Assembly (NCBI GenBank): GCA_031763025.1
Contig: JASSKH010000043.1
Location: 1,694,501 to 1,758,500, forward strand
DNA from: Macrocystis pyrifera
Taxonomy: Eukaryota; Sar; Phaeophyceae; Laminariales; Laminariaceae
Length of the DNA: 64,000 nt
Reading direction: 5' to 3'
Positions 56,101 to 64,000 of this stretch are shown here, piece after piece. Every line of letters begins with the position of its first letter. The stretch's first letter is position 1. The notes under the pieces were generated by a model, which saw only the letters and a list, made by a program, of their open reading frames with translations, did not search any database and was not told where the DNA came from. The translations under genes and the position numbers were made by a program.

Positions 56101-58759
56101 AAGAACACGCCGGCGAACAAGATGATAATTCCTCGTCATTTGAGGACGAAACTCTTATTCGGCTGATATATGTTGTATAAACGGGCATAATACTCATTGA
56201 CAACTTTTTTTTTGTAGAAAACACAGCCGATTAGCAAGGATCGAGAGTACTTGCATTTCACGTGATGTTGTTTTTCCGCGTATACAGTACGCACTTGCGT
56301 TGTTCTTTCGATGCCCGTAATTGCGTACAGCATTGAATTATGGACAAAAAACCACTTGGGTGCCGAATTGCAACGACGGAAACATTCTAACGTTCCGTCA
56401 AAGAGACGTCTAAGCTAAAGTTTAACCAGTAGTAAACTGACACAGATATTGTAAGGATGTGGAAATTATTTTTTTTTTCAAGCAATTCAATATTTTTCGC
56501 CACACACTCCAATGAGTAATTAGTTGTGTCGGTGGATATCAACCTTCTACACCCTCAGTAAACTGAAAACAGACCTTTCAGTCGAGGATAAATCACCTGG
56601 CTGCTGCTTAGAAAGCGCCGGTTTAGTGCTGTTAATGAGGTTATTGACGTTGAAAACAGCCGTCTTTTCGGGCAGAGAGGCAAAATAAGAGAAGGGAAGA
56701 CACGAGTGAGCGATGTGGGCAGCCACAACCATATTTCGATCCACACGGTTTTATTGCTGACTACAACGACTTTTATGCTACGGGTGCCTGGAGTTATCGA
56801 CCATCCTTCCTGACGTTTGCTGAATTTTAGCTATTCACAAGTCCCGATGATAAGCCTAGTATTCTGCTGCCCTAGTAATGCTGGTACGTGCATAAGGGTG
56901 ATTTGATAAATTCTTAAATATGGTATCATGTGACCCGAACGTGACTGGAGGGCGTTGCTGCACTCGAACCATATTACACCCCGTTATTTGTATGTACCGT
57001 TTCCAAGTAGTACATAGGCCGATCGGATGACGTTGACTGGAATGATTATTCTCCCCTGGTATTCAGGAGTACTCCATGCTTCCGAGAATCGACTGGCTTC
57101 GTGCTGCTTTACTGCAGTTGTACCGAACGCTCTAGAGTTCTATGTACTTAGCCGTGGTATATACTAGACCGGGTGTTGTTGTGTTCGGGAAGGACACATG
57201 AAGAGTGAATATATGGCTACAACGAGCTCGAACATTGTAAACAAGATGGGCCTGTAATCACATATGCGCAAGCCCGTGCTTCGGATAAGTGACTGGGTAC
57301 GTGCTGGTTTACTTTAGTTGTACCAAACACTTTTCACGATATTGAGGCCTACTTAGCTATGGTATATATAGATATATATTTTTATTTTATTTTTTTTCTT
57401 CATCACTTTTACTTTCCAGCCACCTCGTAGGAGGTTTTACCCTCGACGATCTTCTGGACAAGCCGTGGTCACAGGTGTCGTCCCTTCTCCCCCCGGTACG
57501 TGCCTTTTTTTTGTCGCGCATAGGGTTGAGCATTCCCACTGCTCGTCGATTTTCATCGAAATGTAGCCAACTCACGCTTTCGCGCTTTCCGCTTATCAAT
57601 TGTTTATGCAAGAAAACGTCCCTATGAGCATGCACTCGGTGAGACTTGAACCCACGAAATTGATCTTGACAGGCACGCGGACCACCTACCAAGCCATATA
57701 CGTGCCAACGTATTGTGTTCAGTGAGGACATATATACGGGGAGTGAATACTTCGGTGCAACAAGTTCATGCTGTACAAACAATTGGCTTGTAACCACCAT
57801 AAACGCGCAAATCCGTCTGTTTGAAGTCAGTGGAGAGGACAGTAGAATCAAGTCGGCAACACACCCCACGAACTACGCTAAGGGTCAACATTTATATAAT
57901 ATCGTATCATGCCTATGCTCGAGGGGCCATGACCCTGATTAGGTTGAGTTCAGTGGACTACTGCACCCTGCCTTTGTCGTAACGGTCTCTGATTTCGTTA
58001 AAACGGTCTTGGCCTGTGATGTTCGTGAACGACCCACGTACCTGTAGTGCACTATGTTTGTTGTTTCTCCCACAAACATCATTACCCTCTTATGTTTCTA
58101 TTCGAGAACTCTTCACAGTCAGTTCACAAAGTGAAGTACTCAACAATTGTCCACTTCACATGCACCTCGCCGAATCACTGCGGTCGGGTCCTGCTGCTGT
58201 AGCTTTGTGGATAAGGCTGACATTAATCTTGTCGTGGGCTCATGGTGCGCATCGGGCACTGGCCGTCCCTCGTTACATGTCCAGGTCACACATGGAAGCC
58301 ACAGCTGCGGATGTGATATGTTAGCGTGCTGAGGCAGAGCCGGGTAGTGATGAGCTAAAGGCTTGTAGTATGTGTGTCATTCTGTTTATAGCATTTTTCA
58401 AGATGTACTTGCGGTGCAGATGCAAGGGGATTACATGTTTGGGTTCAAGGCCTAGTTGGTGCCGTTGTACGAACTACACGCGAAGAATGCGTGTCAGCAT
58501 CGGTACGACATCGATCAAACTTATTCTATCGTTTGTCAACGTTTCGTCCCTTCAGGACGGAACGGTCGGAGCTGACTTTGCAACGGATGTCGCCATGGCA
58601 GACGATGGGTCAGTCGTGCTCGCAGGCTATTCACAGGGCGATATCATGGGCGACAACACCAACGTGTCGGCTGCCTCGACTTATTCGTCTGTTGCTGACG
58701 AACGCAGCTTCGTCGCGTATAAGCTCGACTCTGAAGGGGCCGAGGTGTGGCGGTGGCAG
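50094..58759 (+). CDS. Gene B: tandem paralogue of the beta-propeller receptor kinase (five exons visible, both ends missing)
   Basis: Five exons in the same order, phase and nearly the same lengths as gene A exons 1-5 encode 227 residues of propeller with no stop or frame break. Exon lengths are 70, 89, 144, 174 and 204 bases, against 70, 89, 144, 171 and 204 in gene A. Intron sequence is also related, for example around 6500-6700 and 52990-53197, so this is a segmental duplication rather than a retrocopy. Silent changes outnumber replacements in the exons compared, pointing to selection on the protein. No exon 6-14 equivalent was found up to 64000. The gene may continue outside the window or be truncated. 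Confidence 0.82.
51889..51977 (+). CDS. Gene B exon 2: second half of blade 1
   Basis: An 89-base exon with ctgagcag acceptor and gtgcga donor. It completes a Gly codon with exon 1 and reads GFKGRNMTG then VKLDADGTILWTWE. The final WQ of other blades is WE here. The NMT sequon falls where gene A has NAT, so the potential glycosylation site is kept despite sequence change. Confidence 0.84.
53442..53585 (+). CDS. Gene B exon 3: blade 2
   Basis: A 144-base exon with cgacag acceptor and gtaaag donor, phase 0 at both ends. It encodes DDITGDEDDLVYAAVVGQDG, then VVMAGVGADEFQVIKLDADG and WRFQ. Forty-two of 48 residues match gene A exon 3, with about 16 silent against 6 replacement codon differences. 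Confidence 0.9.
54688..54861 (+). CDS. Gene B exon 4: blade 3
   Basis: A 174-base, 58-codon exon, phase 0 at both ends, with cacccag acceptor and a weak gtttgc donor. It encodes DGTDILSTDSPDGIAIGDDA, then VVVAGGTGGDW and AAFKLDANGTLLWKWQ. Unlike gene A, the frame stays open far past the donor, to a stop at about 55668, so an unspliced form would add about 268 residues. Confidence 0.88.
54862..55668 (+). other. Long open extension after gene B exon 4 (possible alternative 3' exon)
   Basis: The exon 4 frame continues without a stop for 269 codons into the presumed intron, ending KGKLKPR and stop. The extension is Cys-rich at first, then Pro- and Lys-rich. I recognise no domain in it, and gene A has a stop three codons after the same donor. 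It may be chance, an alternative terminal exon giving a short secreted propeller, or an old insertion. Confidence 0.3.
57628..57710 (-). ncRNA. tRNA-like pol III unit (SINE head or decayed tRNA)
   Basis: On the - strand there is an A-box TGGCTTGGTAGG (57685-57696), a B-box GGTTCAAGTCT (57642-57652), a T-arm GTGGG/CTCAC pairing all five bases, and a TTTT run about a dozen bases downstream. The acceptor and D stems do not fold well, so it is probably a SINE head. It lies in gene B intron 4, while gene A intron 4 carries a different tRNA-like unit. Confidence 0.5.
58556..58759 (+). CDS. Gene B exon 5: blade 4
   Basis: A 204-base, 68-codon exon, phase 0 at both ends, with ccttcag acceptor and gtgaga donor. 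It encodes DGTVGADFATDVAMADDGSV, then VLAGYSQGD and KLDSEGAEVWRWQ. Intron homology to gene A continues about 45 bases beyond the donor and then fades. This is the last receptor exon seen in the window. Confidence 0.9.
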
Positions 58760-61700
58760 GTGAGACTGTAGAGTTCGATCGTGGTTACCATACAAGCGCA
58801 AGTGTTAATTTTCGCGTGTTGGCAATTCTTCCCGCAAGAGCGTGGGGCCCCGGTCTTTTTCGGTCTGAATGGCAGGCGCGAAAGGTTGATTACCTCACAT
58901 AGGCCCTAGCTCCTGGTTGTACATGAACGGTGAGCTAAGCCAATTGTCGACGACCGGGAAATGTACTGTTCTTGAGTGTCAGGTAGCTGAGGGAAATTTG
59001 ACCGTTATCGCAGACGAGAAAGATTTTATTTTGGAAGGTGGCATGCACTGGGTCAACTTCGAGAAACGACGAAGGGGGATGAGAGCGGACAGAGTTTGTG
59101 CTTTTGAAAACACGAAAGCCCAAACGCTCGTATCATACATATATGCTACAAATATTTGAACGTTATGAAATATCTGCACAGTACTGCCGTACCAATAGGC
59201 GTGTACAGTATACGACTCTAAAGGGGCACAGTGGAAGACTCTTATTTTAGAAGTGCACCTGCACATTTAGGGACAAATGGTACATGGAAATAGTCTAAAT
59301 TTGTATTGTGTTGGCTGAATCGCTTGTTTCAAATATATTTTCTTCATGATTCCGCCAAGCATTGTATCGTATTACCAGGTAGTCAGCATGTGGAGCCAGT
59401 GCTTTGTTGTGGCGCTCACGGCGAAAACAGCCTGTCCCACACAAAAGCCTAGGACTGCCGACAAAGAAATGTTTGTAAGCACTCCACGCGTGCTTCACGG
59501 CACACACCGCACACTCGCGTGACCTACGGAAAACAGTATTACGGTGTAATGGGATCATATTTACAGCATGAAAAAAAATCGAAGAAGGAGGGACCGCAAC
59601 TTCCGACAACACTCATCTGCCCAAAGAAACGCACTGTAGAAAAGCAGCAGCTTTGTGTATGCCTGTGCCTGCACGCATCAATCGCACAACAGCAAAGATC
59701 CCCAGCTTGGCATATCGCAGGGTCCGATAAGGATTGGCACATAAATACAGCGCGAACAAACTACTGCACACACGTGCGATGATGCTTCTTACTTTGCTGG
59801 CGGCCGGCGGGCGTGGTTTAGCCAGCTGGATGCAGCACACGTCCTGCACTGCTCGTGTTCTGCATTTTATCAGATGTCTAGGTTTCTTGAGCTTGCCTCC
59901 GCCAAGAAACATATAGCGTCGGAAATATAAGGGCAGTTACGAGAAATATATTTTATCCAACGGTCTGTACAGTTTTGTCCTGAGAGTGTGTGTGGTCCTG
60001 CCACACACAGCGGAAGCAAAGACAGACGTCGGATTACAGACCGCAGGCTGCGATAAACACAAGCAGCAACAAGTGTACAGCGCCGGTGGGTGTGTCGCAC
60101 ACGCACGGCGTATGGGCGGCGGCGTTGCAACGACGGGGTCTGTGCCTGTTGTCTGTTGTCTACGTGGTGTGTCTGGGCTGCGTGCTCACAGCTGATGAGA
60201 GCTTAAGGAAAACAATGGACAACATTTTGCCGGCACGTACATACGGAATATGGTCTACCGTACTGATACCAGGTAATTCGCCTTATCCACTCCGGCCGAA
60301 AAACAAACAAGTGAGCGCCCTCTACGCGTTCCCGAGTGCACGGATCGCGCCGAGATCTCCACCAACGTCTCCGGCCGGATTTCCCGATCCAGGGTAAATA
60401 GCATATTGCCAAAAGGTGCTAGTACGGAGAGAATCGTTAAAAAAAATACGAAACATTCGTCCTAATATACGTAAACAGAGGTATGAATCCCAAAAAGATG
60501 TGTTTGTACTTGTACCGCTGGTTTGACATGCACTCTTAACTACCACATGGCTTGCCGCTATGACGTAGGAATAGACGACTCATGAGTAAGTCATACCCTG
60601 GTACTACGGCTCCACTCATAACAACGGGACATGTCGGTATACTAATATCAAACACAACCACCGTGTCATCAACATCACGGACGTGAGTCGTATCGTACTA
60701 CCATTGTCGGGTCAAGGCCGGCTGGTATCGGCGCCACATCACAAGCAGCCCCCCCCCGCTCGGCGAGAGATACGGCAGGTCCAAAACAACTTAAAAAAAC
60801 GTTGCTACACTGTGCGCAAAACTCCGGCAATATCGCCAAGGTAGAACGGCAACCCCCACACTGAACGGTTCATTTCCTAGTTTTGACATCTCCGCACACC
60901 AACTAGAAAAATGATTTTACCGGAAGAAGACCGACAAACGAGGGTACTCTGGTAAAATTTGCGGACAAATCACAGAATGCCGTGTACAAGTGGACTAGCG
61001 CTAAACGGCCGTGGCTCCGCCCGTGGGCTATCCCTGCTTCGCTGATAGTAGTGCGACCACTCGTATATCTACTGCTGTACGTACTACTGAAGGAACGAAG
61101 CCACGCATATGTGGTGGCCTACTGCTGTAATTGCGGCTGTAAGATACGTATATTTTGCACCTACTGATGAACCTACCTTTCGTGATATATTTTGTTTTTC
61201 AAGCAGCGGCAAGCGAATGTCGTGGAATCTGATCCATGTTGAGTTTGTTGTTACAACTTTCCAATGAACAGTTTGTCTACTCTACCAGCTGGAGACCGCG
61301 GGCTTCCCGTGCCCCAACTAAAAATGGTGTACCGGGTTATTTACCGTGCGGGCCGGTAGTCCCGGGGGATAACCGCGTTAGTCCCTGATTCGTTTCAGTT
61401 GAAGATTTATACCGTATAACACGCAAGATAACACACCCACTCGAATGATTTGGTAAAGGTGGGTTTCTCGACGACGTGGAAGGAGTACTGAATACACCGA
61501 GCAATGTGCCTATAAGAGCAATCTTCTCGGCGAAGTATTTCGAAAAAGCCACCTTTTTCCGTTGTGTGTGCCCCCATGTTTTGGAGGAAACAGGGTCTGA
61601 AATTTGTCCCAGGGTGTGTGTGTAATCTTGCGTGTTATATGGTAGAGGATGAGTTGTTCCGGAGACCGCGCCGGACAACATTGGACCCTGTTTCGTATAT

Positions 61701-62977
61701 TCTGCAAGAGTAGCAGAAAATACGTCCTACCATGAAAAGAACTGCATCAAGTACAGATTATATCGCTGCTACTGTGCTACAGAACCATTGGAGAGGTAAC
61801 ATGCCGTAAGCCGTGTACGTCCACTGCAGCGACAACAAACTTTGCACTATCGATGCCTTCGAAACACACCATCTAAGCCCCGAATGGCGGAAAATTACAC
61901 CCATCCAAGATAGATTAAAAGAAGACAAGTCCCACGCGTTACCCAAGACTCGCCCGCCTCTTTAGATCCCGGATTCGTGGAAGTCGACCACATATTGTTG
62001 TCAAAATGAGTGAAAATGCGGAAACAGAAACTGAGACAGAAAGTGAGCAACAAGAAGACACGGTACAGCAGTCAAATATTGTAAGCTTGTAAGCACCCAT
62101 CCGTGAACAGGCTTTCCTTCTATTCGCAAAGAACGGCCTAATTGGATTCATGCATTCGTCCTGTAGGCAACATACGGCTCGGATCGCTTGGCTCTCTAGA
62201 CTTTGCCCGGTACCAAGATTTGTTTTTGCACGTATGTACTAAATCGACTCCATTACAAGTCGGGACATAATGAGGCCCGGCCTCATACATCCTGTCGGCC
62301 GTGCGTTTTCGATTTAAAACCTTCGCCCAAACTAACTACTGGAATGGTACCGCCTTCCAAACACACCAGCAAACCCCCGGGACCACGGCCACGCAACCGA
62401 GATCACCGCGAGAAAGATTGCGACGAAAACAAGTCCGATGCGAGAGCCCAGGCTAACTCGCCGGTATAGATCCGAGGTTTGTGAAAGTGAGCCTACGCAG
62501 TAGTATATTTCGCAATCAATGACGATGACACGAATACCAAAACAGAGAGTAGCTGAACGACAAACAGATAGACCTATTATATACTTGAAGCTATAACGCA
62601 CCCCGACATGAAACGTTTTTTTTTCTGTAGGGAAAAATTGGCCTCCTCCCAAATTGATCTATGACACACTCCGCCATATTCTGGCTACGGAGACGTTCCC
62701 ACAGGCATACGTCCAAGACCACGAAAGACTGGGTCCTCATTTTGAATCCCATGCTATTCGAGGAGTCATTCGTTCCTCTATGTAAAAAATGCGCTTTGCA
62801 TTTTCAACCTATACCACAGGTCTAAGACAAGATTGGTCTATCCCATCAGCGAGAAAAAACTGGCGTATATATTGACCATGAACCCGAAGCATGAGTACGT
62901 CTTGGTGAAAGGGGACCGCCTCTTGGACTGTGTCAGTGGCGTGACTACGAAGGCTAACAGGTAGTGGAATACTACAG
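58760..62977. other. Region after gene B exon 5
   Basis: Homology to gene A intron 5 fades within about 50 bases. No exon 6-like blade (KLDADG..W.WQ) was found on the + strand. Near 59475 the - strand reads CAVKHAWSAYKHF, related to the 275-base array unit. The rest is unrecognised. Confidence 0.5.
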
Positions 62978-64000
62978 TGTTGATTGATCTCTAAAGGTAT
63001 AGACGAAGCTGGGACGGGAGCGAATGGTTGACTCCAGACAGTAACACGGAACTACTCTTATATTCTATCCGAGCTGTCGAGTGACAGCTCATGCATCGTA
63101 TGCAGGTTATTATCCAACAGGTTGCGGGAGTAAACCTCCGGTTTATCCCGCAGTATATCCGTCTAATTATCCCTCTCCTATAATCCCATATCAATATATG
63201 GAACTCCTTAATGTTAGATGAACGTCTCCGTCGTGTTTCTAAGCACAATCAATATCCCCCAGCTCTGTACATGACAATGTACGACTCCGCTGGGTTGAAA
63301 CATCTCAATATCATGACCAACTCATATAAAAGTCAGAAACCCAATTTTTCAACGACCAAAAATCAAACTCCCAATTTCCTAAATACTCTCCAAACCCTCC
63401 AACTCAGAAAACATTTACTACGGACCGCACCCGCCCCCAGGCGCTTAATACCCTCTCTTCAGCCTTATCCAAAACCTCTCCCTCTATTTCTATGATGAAT
63501 CAATGTAGATCACAAAATAATACACAGTAGCCATACCCATCAAACATAAATTAAGCCAAGGAATTTAATGCCAGAGATCGCAAGGAACCCCGTTCCTCCG
63601 GACAGGAGTCTCTCCTTGTCCCCTACTCCCGCCATAGATACACAGATCGCGACGTTAGTGCGAGATAGCATACGTTCCTTCACTTGCAATTTATTTGACG
63701 TTGAAACTACTCGAAAACACCAAAACAAATTCTCGAAATCCATCACCAGGAACAAAATGGTATCGTCCTCGGAATTAGCCAGGGAAAAACGTCAGCATTT
63801 TCGGATTTATACGTAGTTCAGACAAATCCTTCACTCAAACATAACATAAAACTTTCCACCTGTGAAAAAACGCGTCAAATGCTCATCAGAAAATCCCGGT
63901 GGTAACGAAACACCGTGTTGATGAGCGGCTTTGTCAAGAAGTCTGCATGCTGCTGCTCCGACTCTACTTATGTAATAACAAACCCCCCCTGGAAAATAAG
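62978..64000 (-). mobile_element. Ty1/copia retrotransposon, 3' end, running off the window
   Basis: An LTR at 62978-63254 (TGTTGATTGATCTCTAAAGG...) belongs to the same family as those in gene A intron 11. On the - strand CTGGGGGA directly precedes it as a polypurine tract. About 620 bases further in, a copia pol C-terminus ends at 63875-63877. 63255-63672 is shared with 27481-28400, a 3' untranslated segment. The other LTR lies outside the window. Confidence 0.8.
63875..63967 (-). pseudogene. Copia pol C-terminus (RNase H tail), fragment
   Basis: The - strand reads SEQQHADFLTKPL then FRYHRDFLM.. and a TGA stop at 63875-63877. ADxLTK is the hallmark at the end of Ty1/copia polyproteins. An in-frame stop lies about 3 codons upstream, so the frame is broken by at least one mutation at the window edge. 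Confidence 0.75.

Larger units (their letters stand above)
50164..58555 (+). other. Gene B introns 1-4
   Basis: The introns run 50164-51888, 51978-53441, 53586-54687 and 54862-58555, all GT-AG, with phases 1, 0, 0, 0 as in gene A. The last holds the open extension to 55668 and a tRNA-like unit at 57628-57710. No other element recognised. Confidence 0.7.

Overview
The window looks like nuclear DNA of a multicellular or large-genome stramenopile, most likely a brown alga. The evidence is short coding exons with GT-AG introns, long introns full of transposon remains, a DIRS-type tyrosine-recombinase retrotransposon, a LINE and a Ty1/copia element, and a TKL-type receptor kinase. The species is not determined, and 'brown alga' rests on recognising element and kinase families from memory.

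The main gene (gene A, + strand, about 3.4-32.4 kb) was assembled by hand from 14 exons and encodes at least 1165 residues. Its order is: seven beta-propeller blades (exons 1-8), a Thr/Pro stalk, one membrane helix with a basic stop-transfer tail, a Pro-rich cytosolic segment with an 18-residue repeat carrying PPxY motifs, a helical domain resembling the MLKL/HeLo N-terminal bundle, and a complete TKL-like kinase domain ending in a stop at 32381. Almost every intron is phase 0, so each blade is a movable exon. The first exon or exons, with start codon and signal peptide, were not found. Exon 8 holds a one-base frame break in a run of six G just before the membrane helix, either a sequencing error or a null allele.

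A diverged duplicate of the receptor (gene B, + strand) starts at 50.1 kb. Five exons matching exons 1-5 of gene A are intact to 58.8 kb, intron sequence is also recognisably related, and most codon changes between copies are synonymous. No counterpart of exons 6-14 was seen before the window ends.

Transposable elements fill the rest. Intron 4 of gene A holds a LINE 3' fragment and a tRNA-like pol III unit. Intron 11 holds an LTR element with a 5-bp target duplication only about 95 bases upstream of a kinase exon. Three copies of a 97-98 bp foldback element lie in or next to gene A. Between the two receptors are a tandem array of a roughly 275-bp coding-like unit (37.1-39.9 kb), a decayed DIRS-like retrotransposon on the - strand (40.6-43.4 kb), a GTTA-rich satellite, a 228-bp duplication and a 251-bp near-perfect palindrome. 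A Ty1/copia element on the - strand runs off the right edge. No rRNA, canonical tRNA, CRISPR array or bacterial-type operon was seen.
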